A program made the position numbers and the translations under genes. Positions 47,901-61,300 of a DNA stretch of 64,000 bases are shown here, piece after piece. Position 1 is the stretch's first letter. Every line of letters starts with the position of its first letter. The notes beneath the pieces are model-generated. The model had not been told where the DNA came from. It saw only the letters and a program-made list of their open reading frames with translations, and did no database searches. Source of the DNA: Hybos culiciformis (lineage: Eukaryota > Arthropoda > Insecta > Diptera > Hybotidae); contig OZ023273.1 of assembly GCA_964007475.1 (NCBI GenBank), forward strand, positions 17,559,922 through 17,623,921. Direction: 5' to 3'.

Positions 47901-50900
47901 ATTTTGATTGAAATAGTTGTGTGAGTGAAAAGATACGCAACACACCGAGAAAAATATATGTAAAAAGAATCTGAAAAAATTTTGAATGAAAATTTATGGA
48001 CAGTATAATATTCAATTTATAAATTGTACTAGAATGTATGTATTGAATATATATAAAATTACATATATAAATTCAGGAAGTTATAGCCTAAAAATAGGAA
48101 ATTTTTTTGAATTATAGAAGTGACGTGCGACATGTGTAACTCAATCGGCAAAAAATTAATAAGAATTCTGAAAAAAAAAGTATCTGAAGAACATTTTGTT
48201 TAACATTGATATTTTATATTTCTTTTATAAATTATAGTTTTTCTGTGTATATTTACAATATTTGCAAGAAAAACCTACGCCAATTGTATGTTTGTATAAT
48301 GTATGCTTTTTTATTTGTTGATTTTTTTACTATATGATTTTTCTAACTATAATTCCAGAGTATTCGACACATAATTTTTGATTTTTATGCATACATGAAT
48401 ATATAATGGAGATTCTATGCATTCGTTTCAGTTAGTAGACTTAATTAATTTTTTCGTTACAAAATAATGTAAAAGGCAAACATTTAGAAAATTAAAAAAA
48501 TTGCTTTTTATTGGCTTAAAATAATTTATCGATGCTATTTTGTGTGGGCTTTGTATCAAGATTTTTTGTCCAATAAGAACTTTTACATCAGAAATATGTA
48601 CATATACCTTATAGTTATTTCAAGATCAAGAAAAAAAAAAACTTCTTTCTAAGTTAAAAGAAAAATTTCTGAATATTTTTATTCAAATTGCAAAACTTGA
48701 ATTAAAATAAGAATTCATATTGAAAAAATACTATTAATACATATTTCATGAGTTAAGTGCAAAGAAGAGTAATTTAATTTATTAAAGATAAAATTGCTTA
48801 CAATGTTTTGATTTTTTATATAAATACGCAATTTTCCATTTGATTTATAATTCTGATTTAATTATCTTATTCATGAAAATAATACCCAAGTTAAAATAAA
48901 GTGAGATAGGGTTTCCGTAGTTTCACTTGAAGAAAAATAAATTTCCATTCAATTGACTCAATTTATCAATGAGAATTTATTATTATTATTTTTTTGGAAT
49001 AAGCTCAACTAATTGACCTTTGACAAAATTTTTTGCATAGTAAAAGCTTTATCGAGCTTTACATTATTAATTGTTTTTTTTGGAGAACTACCTGTAGGTA
49101 GCTTATACTAAAAAAAAAAAAACATGAATGTAAGAGCGTTGATAAATAAAAATAAATACAAACAAATTTTAACCAAAAATAGAGCTTTTTCACCCTGTTG
49201 CTTTACAAAAGAATAATAAATTAAAATGAGTGCTATATAAAACGATGTGTTGATGTACATAAATAAATTCATAAGGTCAACCCTATTTTATTTAGTGCAA
49301 AACGACTAAAAACTAAGATTTTTTTTCTACTACAAATAAGGTCAATAATTTAAAATAAAAATGTCACAAATCTACAAAATTAAAATTTTTCAATTATTAG
49401 TAGGATTTTAAGGCTTGTTACATGTGTGGTTAATATTGTTATTTTTTTTCGTTTAGTATATGCGTAATGTGTAAGTGTTCGTTTTTGTGATACTAAGCTT
49501 TTCCTAACTTCCATTTAAAAAAAAAAATCATAACTTACTTTCTTAGAAATTTATCCTGTCTCAGAAACTTTTGCGGAAGAAAGAAAAATCGAATGTAAGA
49601 GGCGCATTAAACGACAGTACATAAATTAAAATGAATGATCTGAATTTTTTGAAAACGATTCATCACAGATTGTATTAAATGGTTGCATTCATCTTACTTA
49701 TTATCTACAGAAATATATATTAAATTTTTCCTCATATATACACTTAATTTATTTTCGATTATACAATTTGTCTTTACCAAAACCGGAGCATCAAAGTGTT
49801 GAGAAGTAAAGTTCAAATGAAATGTTAAAATATTTTGATTTTTCTTTTTGAATAATTTTTTCATTAAATGAAGGGATAAATTAAATTAAACCTTGCGTAA
49901 ACACTGAATGAGATAAGGAATTATGAGTTAATTTATTTTAAACATACCTATATACATTATAGGATGTTATTTATAAAATCTCACGAATTTCCGGTAAATA
50001 AAAAATCGTGGGTATTATTTTAAATTTTATAATAAAATAAAATTTCGATATATTTTTAAATTGTTTTGAATTATTTTGCCTTAATTTTATATTCTACCGG
50101 TTTATCTTTCAATTTTAATTTCTTAACCTACTACAAAAGTTTTTGCATTTTCACACAACCTACGCATACTATATTTTCATTAATTCAAACGTCATTAAAA
50201 AGCTTTAAGGATAATACAATAATACAATTTACTATATATGTATATATTATTTTCATGTTAAAAGCTCCTTTGTGCATCATTTACAAATACTTAGACCATA
50301 TAATTAAAAAAATTTAAATGGATTTTAAAATAAAATTTCTGAAATTCAAATGGAATACAAATTTATATATTAATAAAAAGTTTCCAATTTTATATAATTT
50401 TCAGAATTTACGCAACAAATTTTTATGAAATACAAAAATTAATATATGAATATGTCAAAGACGTAGTTATAGATATTTCATATATTTGTTAAATACACAT
50501 AAATTCCCATAATATGCTGACTAATTTGAAGAGTTTCATTAAACCTTTTACAACACATTTTTGTATACAATACTAAAATAAAATTTTTGTTAAAAAAAAT
50601 ATTTTATTTGTCAAAAATTTTTAATTGTATAATTGTTTTTTATTGTTGGGTATTTACTACTCTCCTAAGAAGGATACATTTATTTTTTAATTATTTCAGT
50701 GACCTGATCCATGTATTTCTTTAACGACACAATATAGTTATTACAACAATAATAATGGTTACCACAAAACAGTAATAATCCTATATGAATAGTGTTGATT
50801 ATTTGTTTTACTAATACTTTCTAATACCCTGTAGTGAAGCGTATAATTATGCATATAAATAAGCCACATTTTTGCTTTTTTTTTTCTTCATCTGAAAAGT

Positions 50901-53124
50901 TTGTTTTTCATGTTAAAATTCAATTTTAAAAGAAGTTTAAAAGTGTAACTTAATTGTTTGTTTTGATGTTTGGTGTAAAAATATTCCCTAAGCATTTTGT
51001 TTATTTATTTATATTAGTCAATTTTTTCTTGAGTGTAAAAAGGGAACTTACACGTTATCCTTTTATGCAATGCAATGAGTCTTTTTTAAGGATAATCCTG
51101 AAGCATTCTTTTAAAATGTGTTTAATAACAACAAAAAAAAAAAGGACTAGACCCTTTTTTATTTAAAATTTTATATTGTCTCAAGGCTTATGTATATATG
51201 TGATTTCACTTAATTTTTTGTATTGATAACAGACATATTTATTCGTCAGACAATTTTTATAGTTGGTTTTTATGACAAATTTTTATTTTTGTAACTTACT
51301 AAAAAAAAAGTTGGTTAAAAGTTAACTTTTTATTTACTATATATTGAACCCAATTATGGCATTTAAATTTATCAATGTGTATATTTATTATTCATTTGCT
51401 TTTCCAGACACATTAATTTTAAATATGTATCATATTTTAGTTTAGTTCCCATAATGAACCAAATATAAATTCGCCGAAGAATTCGAACTGGGAGCTAAAA
51501 AATGGACAACCGTGAAAATTGGGTTGTGAGTAGATGTTGATTGTAGAAACAATAAAATAAAAAATTTGCCGTAAAAGTATTTTAAATCGAAATGTACACT
51601 TCATTTATGAGGTACGTACTGTTCTATATTTTTTTTGTGTTCTCATTGTCGCTATTCCCATAAGTGTCGAAAAAAGAAACTTATGATTAACAACACTCTT
51701 AACGTTGTGATTATTATTAACAAAGTTTTCATGTATTTTATATTTATAAATTGCATGAATAAAGAATTAACTTTCAATAAATAGTAAAGTGTAATTTTCC
51801 TGAATAAAGTGGGTGCAATATATGTATATAACAAAAATTTACAATATTTTTCATTCATGTGCAATATTTTTAAATTAAATGTCAACAAAAGTTTATAATA
51901 AATTTTCTTGAAGTAATAAATTTTTAAGCTTATGATATAAGAATGCAGAATGCAGGTATGTTATGTTGTGCACATAATACACAATTAAATTTTTATATAT
52001 ATAGAAGAGAAAAATATAAGCTACATGTATTAAATTTAATGTCAACTTTGAATGAAATAAAATAAATTAAAAAACATTACGAAAGTTTTTTTAAGGACAA
52101 TTTTTTTATAGGTAAAACGTTTTTTTTTGCATTTTGGATTAAGAGAAATTTCAATAGAAACAAAAGATTACACATTTTACACTAAATTACAAAATGTGTG
52201 TAGTTAGCATTACAGAAATAATATTCTGATGCTTTATTCTACATTCATATGATAAATTACTGAATTGAGTGTCAAATTATGTAGAATGTAATTCGGATTG
52301 GTTACAAAAACACATAATTTCATACTTTTGACAAAATGAAAAAAATTAAATATTTTTAGTTGCAATAATTTTTTTTGTAGTAAATAAATTTAATTTTTAA
52401 AATATTGGGGTTTTAATTACGAAATAGAACTACTTTCGTTGCAATTAAATCAAACTTACTTTGATTTAACCATAGATTAAGAATATACAATACATAGATT
52501 GTTAGCTTCATAAAACATTATTTGTGGTATTTTTATGTGAATGTGTTAGTAAAATAAAATAAAATACGTAATAATTATCAATATATGAAAAGAATTTTAT
52601 TTAGTTTTACTAACATCTTCACATAAAAATACCAAAAAAGACTGAAAAAAATGTTGTATGAAGCTATAAATCTTTCTGTATTCTTAATCTATGATTTAAC
52701 GTAAAACAACTATTATTTTTATATTAAGCCTTCCTTCTTCAAAAGGTTCTTTAATAAGGAATGACAATTATTTATTATTTACTATTTAATTTTAAATTTT
52801 GATATTTATCTTAAAAATAATCTATTCGTTGCACAATTTTAATTTCCAATTCCATCTGATAAAAAACTCATATTTTCGTTTATTTTTATTTATTTATTTT
52901 TCTTTGTTAATTTACTTTTCCTCTCATTAAACCATTTTCAAAAGTGACATCATAATATCAACAAAAATTTTCCATTAATAGTTTTCGTTTATTATATATA
53001 TTTTTTTAATAAAACATTCGAAAATATTTTTAAATATTTTTAATGCGTTGGGGATCGTTATGTTGTATTTAGTGCTATAGAATTTAGATCACTAAATGGA
53101 GAATTATATGCGTCAATACACATT
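47901..53124. other. Intergenic AT-rich DNA
   Basis: Apart from the inverted-repeat element at 52465-52701, only short low-complexity ORFs. No gene supported. Confidence 0.5.
52465..52701. repeat. Diverged inverted-repeat (MITE-like) element
   Basis: Left arm 52465-52560 and right arm 52603-52701 are imperfect inverted copies sharing CATAGATTAAGAATA, AGCTTCATA, GGTATTTTTATGTGAA and TGTTAGTAAAA. Short spacer. No ORF. Confidence 0.7.
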
Positions 53125-53235
53125 CAATCATTTAGATGCATCTGCGTAAATAATGAAAAAATTTAGATGCATCAGCGTATATAATGAAAAAATTTAGATG
53201 CATTAGCGTAAATAATGAAATCATTTAGATGTTTC
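53125..53235. repeat. Short minisatellite, about 36-bp unit, 3-4 copies
   Basis: Units built on ATTTAGATGCATCAGCGTA and AATAATGAAA recur with small changes; the last copy is degenerate. Confidence 0.85.
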
Positions 53236-53418
53236 GTATTGAATATTACGTAATACCTAAACAAACATAATATCTCTCACAATATTTTAATACAGCCAAA
53301 TACAAAAAAAAAAAATGAGAAAAAATGAGAAGAAAAAATATTCTCTCTTTGCAACTACCTCTCCCCTACGCATTAAAACAGTATATTGGATATGTAAACA
53401 AAATTTGTTATACAACTC

Positions 53419-53529
53419 GTTCTGTATTTACACAAAAATACATTGACACTTGTCAATTTATATCACTCGACCTTCGGTCTCGTGATATAAGTATTGACTC
53501 GTGTCAATGTATTTTTGTGTATACAGAAC
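53419..53529. repeat. 111-bp fold-back palindrome
   Basis: Arms 53419-53471 and 53476-53529 pair almost throughout (for example ATACATTGACAC with GTGTCAATGTAT, and TATCACTCGACC with GGTCTCGTGATA), around a tiny loop at CGACCTTCGGTC. No target duplication is clear. Probably a fold-back MITE. Confidence 0.85.
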
Positions 53530-56500
53530 TCTTAATTAATAACAAATTTAGTTTACATATTCAATAATCTACTATTATGGCTTTAGAATATAAAGAACGT
53601 AATTATGTCAAAAAAATATGATATCTGAGGAAAATGAGGTCTTTTTTTTAGCTTGTTCGTTAATGATTTTCTTAAATCCAGTTCAATATTACTCATAAGT
53701 TTGTAAAAAAAAATAAATTTTGATCAAGAAACAAATTTTAATTTTCATATATTTTCCTTGAATCTGAATTTCCTTAATGCCATTTATGCGTTGTACCGAA
53801 TATATTGAATCCTGCTAGGTTCAAATCAAAGTAATATAAAATTAGCGCTAAGATTGCAATTAATAATACTTAAATAATATTATATGTATATCTTTTAGCT
53901 ATGTGTTCTTTATATATATTTACTCTATATACGTTTTTTTAATGTATGTATCCAGCGTGTAAAACCAGGCTACTAGTTGTAAAAAACTATCTCCGTGGAC
54001 TGTACCAATAGTGGCTTGATTTTTGTAGATTTAGACTAAGTAGGATAGGAGTATTAGGAGTAAGTAATCTTAAAATGACTATAGCTTACATTTCATGTTT
54101 AATGAAAATACTATCAACCATGTTGTAATTTCTATCAAACAGATCTTTGATATTTGATTGCTACAAAAAAAAACTGAGAATGATAAAAAAAAAAAGAAAA
54201 GATTCTTTAAGATAAAAAAATTAAACCACATTGATGAACGATAAAAATCCGATGGTACACCATTACAACATATAAAAAAAGTAAAATTCTGATGATTCGA
54301 TTTTCTTCTTAGCCCTCCTTTAGAATTCCGTCCAGGCGAGAAACCAAAATAAAACCTTCCACAATACTAGACTACAAACGTACAACTTAATTTATTACGT
54401 AGTTTCTACACAGTTCACATAGTTTTTATAGAAATTTTAGACCATAAAAACTAAAACAAAATAATATTAGTTTTTATAGAAATGTCAGACCATAAAAAGG
54501 AAAACAAAAAATAATATTTTTTAATCCGAGTAATAAAAATATACTATATATGTATCTATAATAGCTAAATCTATTTGGATAATAATTTCCGATATTATAC
54601 TTGTGTAAATATTTAAGACAATTAATTTTTACAAAAAATTTTTAACAAAATGTAATTATTTAAGATAAATATTTCTATAAAGCTGAAAATTATATTTTGA
54701 GAAATTTACAAAATCCTTTCCTTACAATAAGTAATAATAAATAAGGCATAGAAACCTTGAAAATTATTTTAATCATAACAAATTAAAAAATATTAAATTT
54801 TTATAACAACATTAGAATCCTCTTGAGAATTAAACACAATAAAACCATTTAAACTTTATAAAAATTATGTAAAAAATTGTGAAAGCAGTAGAATTTTTTG
54901 TGGAAATTAAAAATTTTCAACCAACCATTGAACAAGAAAATTCGTTTGACGTTTAAAATTTATTGCCTTAACATATCTCTCTGTGGGGAATATTTTATTA
55001 ACATTAAATGCTCATTGTTATTGCCTCAATAATTTATAGATTTTTCCAGAAGATGTATATAATATAGATGCTGAGAAGAAGTAAATTAAGTACAGCTTAA
55101 TTCTGCATTGTGTACTTCATTTTGAATATTATATCATTCAGAAAATTTATCTTTTAAGAATGTTATCACGGATATACATATTAAATGTCTAGACTAGACG
55201 TACAGAAACTTTTAAAATATGAATATTCGATAGTTTGACTAACAGTTTTATTCTTTTAAAATTAATTTTCATGAATTTTAAATTTTGTGACATAACTATA
55301 GGTCAATGATAGTTCTAGTAATTATGTAATATGATCATTATTATAGTGTAATAAAAAAAATTATAAATTATATTGCGAGTAGTTCAGGAAGCACATTTTT
55401 CGACAAAACTAACTTAATTATTATCTTTAATATAAGTTTCATTTAAAATTTTTTTTCGTAGCATGGTTGGTTGGTTACCTTATAGTAATTAAATTTCCAA
55501 ATTTCATATACAAATATTTTTTATATAAAGTTAAATTAAATCTAGATTTATAATTAATAATAAATATATGTTCAGGATTTTAAAGTATTTTTTCTGAAAA
55601 ATAATTTGTGTAATTATGCAGAGAAAATTATACGTATTAAATTCAAAAAGGATATAATGTCAATACTAAGAAAAGCAAAAAATATGAAATTGATTGGAGT
55701 TATTTCTACTAACTTTTTTTCGTCAAAGAATTACATAGAATAGATATTTTACTTGTTGAACAAGTATTTTATTCCAGATTATATATATATATATAAGTAT
55801 ATACGTTCTTAGCATTTTAAGATGACTCCAGTTGTAACAAATTTACCGATTTTGAAAATAATTTTCGTAAAGATTACATTTACAGACACATAAATCACAA
55901 AGTTAAATTCTTGAAGACATAACGTTTAAAATATGTCAAAGAAAAATAGATGTCAACCACCACACTTTTTAAAATATTTCAGTAATCTCTAAATTCAACT
56001 ATGACTTTTCTAAATAATAAGTTCATATATAATATGTATTATTATATTATATGTTATTATGAACATGAAATATTTTTCATAAAATCTAAATTATATTTAT
56101 TTTTTTATGTCGTTAATCATTTTTCTTTTCAAAAATAAATGCTTCCTTTCAAGGGCATTTTTTGCATAAACTGCGTCACAAACTTTATAAATTCATACGT
56201 ATACACATTATAATTTATTTACATTCTAAAAGTCCTTTGAAAAAAAAAAATAAAAATAAAGATTTCTTATTTTAAGGAAATTAAGATTACTTAGAAAACA
56301 TAAATTTTTCTTAAGAAATTTTTTTACATAAAATATTTTTGTATACTTAAGATATGTGCAAATGTCAAATATTAACGCCACATTATAAAAAAAAAACAAT
56401 GAATTTTATTTTCATCTTGAAATATTACACAATTTTTCTTATAAGAATTTTTTCTGTTTTATTTTCTTTAAGTTTTGTTGACTTTTTGATTCATGTTATC

Positions 56501-57651
56501 CTCGAATTTATTCAGTGATTCATAAAAAAAAAACAAGCAATGCTAAAAAAATATGTGTGTACGTATAAAGTTATTCTAAAAAGAAAAACGAATGAAATTT
56601 GTATTTCCAGGAACAAAAACATATAAAATGAAATTAAGGAAAATTTATAACTTATGTGTAATACACAACACCTGTGAACGTTCAATAAAATAAATAAAAT
56701 AAATTATATTCATATGATTTCATTCACAATGTTGTTTGTGACTAATACATTATTAGATTGATAGAAAACTTATATGATTAATTTATGAAGATACAGATAC
56801 TACATACAATTTTATGAATTACGGTTCGAATAGCTGAAATAAATAATAATTACATTAAGCACGGACTTACAATCAAATATATTTGTAGATAAGGAAAATC
56901 TATATTGTAAAGAGATATTGCATTATATTTAAATTTATTATAATAACTATTAATTCGTGCTCAATAGTAAAGTTCTTGATATAATTTGACATTAGTTAAT
57001 ATTATTTGTAAATATAAAGTAGCAAAAAAAAAATAGATGCCGCGAGACTACGCCAATGATATACAATATACATAAAAGTGCTAAAAAATTTATTTTTCGT
57101 TGAACCTAAAATGTACAAGCAATATTATAAATTTAAATTATAGAAATGGTATTATATTAGGTGTATACTCATTCCCTGGATAAAAGTGAATCATAATATT
57201 TAAAAAAAAAAACAAACTTTTTTCAGTTTTTCCTTAAGATTTATATACGCATTTGTAGCATTTTATATCAAGCCATATAAATCATGTCGTGGACTATTGC
57301 AGTAATTTTCGCAAAAACACTACAAATTTAATGTTAATTTTAGCATTGTATTCATAAGAAAATTAGCAGTAGTGTCTGCTATAGTTTTATTTTGCAAATA
57401 ATTTAATTTATGGGATAAAAGCTTTTTCATCTTTTCTTTGAAAGTGTAAATATAGTAGAAATGTAAACAAATTTATTTCAATTATATACATTATATTATA
57501 TTTGCTTTTATTAATTTACAAAACTTAATATCAAAATAAAACATTGAACTTTTATATACATACATATTGATAACTAAAAATAATACATTATATATATTAT
57601 TATTTCAATGTACCTACATAAATTTGTGATGTTCTATGTTTTTTTTTTAGA
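53530..57651. other. Intergenic AT-rich DNA downstream of the CPAP1-type gene
   Basis: Contains the tandem duplication at 54.4 kb. The rest shows no ORF, RNA gene or element I can support. Confidence 0.5.
54420..54516. repeat. About 48-bp imperfect tandem duplication
   Basis: AGTTTTTATAGAAA...AGACCATAAAAA...AAAATAATATT occurs twice in a row, with substitutions between the copies. Confidence 0.75.
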
Positions 57652-57661
57652 TTTATTTATT
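57652..57661 (-). terminator. Probable poly(A) signal of the CPAP1-type gene
   Basis: Two overlapping AATAAA hexamers (AATAAATAAA) on the minus strand lie about 45 bp past the stop. Confidence 0.5.
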
Positions 57662-57705
57662 AATATTAATTCAGATTTAACTTTCCAAGATATTTGTGTA
57701 ACATT

Positions 57706-58367
57706 TTAAGCTCTTCTTGGGGGCAAGTACCCTCGATCTGCTGTAGGAGTTGCTGAAGGTATCGGTGTAACTGGAAATGCTGTGTCTCCTTGTATTGCGG
57801 GAAATGATGGTCTTACCGTAGAAGCAAATCCACTTGTACCTGGCCCGCTTGGGTTAATTGCTGGAAAAGCACCACCTGTTCCAGTCGCACTACCTGGGAA
57901 AGCACCGGGTGCTTGGGGTCCAGATCCCGTTGCAGGATATCCAGCACTTGGTCCACTTGGTGGTCTTGGACGTGTTCCTGTTACAGGTCTTGTTGTTTGG
58001 CCTGGAAACTGACCGGGGAACGTCGTTGGAACAGTTTGTCCAAAATTACCAGCCGTCGGCGGTCGGCCAGTTTGTGTGTAATCATATATAAAAGCATTAT
58101 TTGGATACAAAGCTGGTGCAGAACCACAATCGAATTGATTCCACCAAACACAAACTAAAGTTTCTTGGGAAAATATCGTTCCATTTGGACAAAGAAAATC
58201 GTATGTTTTATTTAAGGCACAAACATGAAAAACTTGGCACTGAGCTTCAACATCGGAATAGTAACCTGGATACTGTTGCTGATTGCAATCAAAATTTGTT
58301 CGAGGAATATCAGAGTATACAGGATAGTCTATACCAGGTTGGCCAGGAATGGCAGAATAATCTCCTC
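57706..58367 (-). CDS. CPAP1-type gene exon 4: chitin-binding domain and Pro/Gly-rich tail
   Basis: The acceptor is AATTTTTAG. It is a 662-bp terminal exon with the six-cysteine chitin-binding domain in its first third and a PGSATGTGGAFP-type low-complexity tail. The stop TAA is at 57708-57706. Other-frame open stretches over this exon are shadows of the biased composition. Confidence 0.92.
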
Positions 58368-61300
58368 CTAAAAATTAAAATTTATTTGAAATTTTCTACC
58401 GAGTAAAGTTCAAAGCAATCATAGTATTTTTAATATTAAGAAATTTCTGTAATTTTTTTTTTTAGTTTATGATATTTTTTACAAAAAAAAGGCTCGAAAA
58501 ATTCTTGCAAATTAATAAAGATATAAAATTGTCCCAAAAATCTTTATGTGATAGAATCTGGATTTTCTTTTTCCACATTTAAAAATTTTATAAATTACCT
58601 TCATATTGGCCCCCATTTCCACTTCCACCTCCAGTTCCGAATTGTCCAATTCCAGTTCCGGGAATGGACCCAGATCCGGATGGCCTGACGGGGAAAACTG
58701 GCCGTGCTGTTGGTGCGATTGGTCTTCCAATTCCTGTTGCAGAACCAGGAAAACCTCCAGGTTGAGGGAATCCTGGCCCTGTTGGTGTGTCTGCTTGTGG
58801 GTATATTGGCACTGGTCTTGCTGGCTGTGGTTGCGACGGATAAGTAGGAAAACCTGCTGCTGGACCTACTGGTCGAATTGGTTGAGCGATGCCTCCATCT
58901 GGCCGGGGATAGGCGTAACCTTTTTGGGCCTAATAAAATAAATATTTTAAGTCGTAAATTGATAAAAGCTGAAGTAAAACTTACAAGGCACAAATGGCAG
59001 CCAGCGCTGATTAGTGCTGAAATAACAAAAAATATATTAAGAGTTTTTTTCAATTATCATATTTACAACCCTAGTTAACAACGTAGATGCATCAAATATA
59101 GTATATCGTCAGCGTAATACGTAATTCACATTTAGCCATAAAAAATTTTAAAATTACTTTTGGAATATGCTTTCTCTTACAACGAATTTAATGTATATTT
59201 TACAAAAAAAAAAAAATTACCCTGTTTAAATAGAAAGCTTTCAAATTAACTTTATTTATTATTACTGGGCCAAGATCGTGCCGGATTTTATCTTTAATTG
59301 TTTCTAATTTTTATTGATTTCTGATAGCACCGAGAAAAAAAAAATGTTTAATAAATTTTCAAAACCTTTAAAGATATATACATACATTTATGCTGTTTAC
59401 GTTTAAAAGATTCATAATTAAAAATGTTTTAAGCTTCTTTTTTTTTTTAAGTCAATTACATTAAACCGAAAAGCTTTAAAGATTTAATCATTTGAATGAA
59501 TAAAAATAAAAAAAAAACAATAAACAAATCACAAACTTTATGTCTAGAAGTTTTTCCGAATTAATTTTCTTTTGATTTTTTTTTATACCTATTACTATAT
59601 TGTATATACAAGATACAACAGTTATATTAGAAGAGAAGTTTCTTATACAAAACAGTATTGCTATTAATTTAATATGTTTCCAGGTCAACAATGGTATTAA
59701 AAATTCGAACATCGTTTTTAATATACCTTTATATATATATATATAGTTTTTTGTTTTTATCAGAGAATCTTTTGCATATGGACAACAATAAAGTTTTGAT
59801 TTTTGTACTACGAATTTGAATTTTATTTTGAAATAAACGACAGTAAATTGTATTTAATTATTTTATGTACTTTTATGAATTAAACCTCATAATTACTAGA
59901 TCCTCGCCGCACTGTGCCGAGGTAGTTACTTAAATTGTAACATTGCAGAAATTTAGAGAACAGCACTTATTTTAAATATTCCAATTACTAAAAATTTGTT
60001 AATTTTGAAAATTGACGTAAATTTCGAAATACATCTATTTTCCTAGCAATTGTGTATACGAAAAGGATATTTATGAAACTTTCAATACTGTTTTCTCTTT
60101 AAAAACGATTGTTCATGCTTTTACTTTAGAATATATTATCTTTCTGTTTTTATAGTATGTAAAATGAACGTAAGTTTTGTAACACATGTAATGTAATCAT
60201 CTACCGTGAAATTAAAGCACGATATTCATAAAACTGTTGCGATGTTTATTTGCATAAATTCTTATAAAATGAGATAAAATAGGTATATTTTTTTAAATGT
60301 GGGTTCATTCAGAAGAAGAACATTATTTTTGACATTCAAATATTTATTTAATTTTTTTTTTTTTCGCAAACATAATTGTTTTTGTTTGTTTTTCATTAAA
60401 AATTTTACCAACGTAAAACTCAATATAAATTAGAATTTTTTTTTATTGGATTAACATTTTTCAGCACTTCATTAAGAAAAAAAAAAGAAAATAAAAAAGG
60501 ATTCAAAATATATATTTATATCATCTTAAAAAGTTAATAAAATAATTTATTACAATTTGTGCAAAATTGTTTTTTTAATAAAAAAAAATTATATTGAGTA
60601 TCATCATACTATTTGGATTAAGATTCGTTGATAATTATTCGAAATATCGAACCTTAGAAAATTTATTATTTTGATACTGAATTATTTAATACAAATAAAG
60701 TAGATATTAATAGTAATTTGTGTGCAAAGTTCTAAATATAATTTTTTTCTGAAAACTATCTTTAAAACTACACGTTTAAAAGGTTCTTCAAAATGTGTCC
60801 AAATGTGTCAAAATTTTGTCCTTCAAACAAATTTGATCTCAATAAAATTTTCAAAAATCGAAATATGTGAATCTTCAAACCAAATTTCACTTGAGTTATT
60901 ATAATATTATATCTTTTGGTTTGCAACCCCTTATTTCTCCTATATACAGTATTAATTTAAGACAAAATTATCGAGGTTTGATCGGATTAATCGGTTATTT
61001 AAATTATTGTGTCTGATAATAAAGCTTAGAATAACATCGGTATTGATCACAATTTTAGATATATATGTAATTCAAACTTTGAAAATAAAAAATCATTATT
61101 CGTTATAGTTTTTATAAATTCAAAGAAGATCTATTATTTGTATTATTAAGTGCAAAATTAAAAAAAAAAAGGTAATACCCATTTTAAGTACATAGCTATT
61201 AATAAAATAAAATAAAAAATTAAAATCAATTCAACTAAGGACAACTTAAAATTAATTTGGTCAGAATAAAAACTATAAATAATAATGAAAAAATTGTATT

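Noticed and set aside
57782..58158. Plus-strand ORFs over the CPAP1-type exons
   Set aside because: Shadows of a GC-rich, Pro/Gly-biased coding exon on the minus strand; no start context, splice logic or family match.
58938..59053. A start at the TTG near 59042 giving a hydrophobic N-terminus continuous with CPAP1-type exon 2
   Set aside because: No ATG in that frame and an in-frame stop just before; the strong acceptor at 59017 and the phase-matched exon at 62633 explain the data better.
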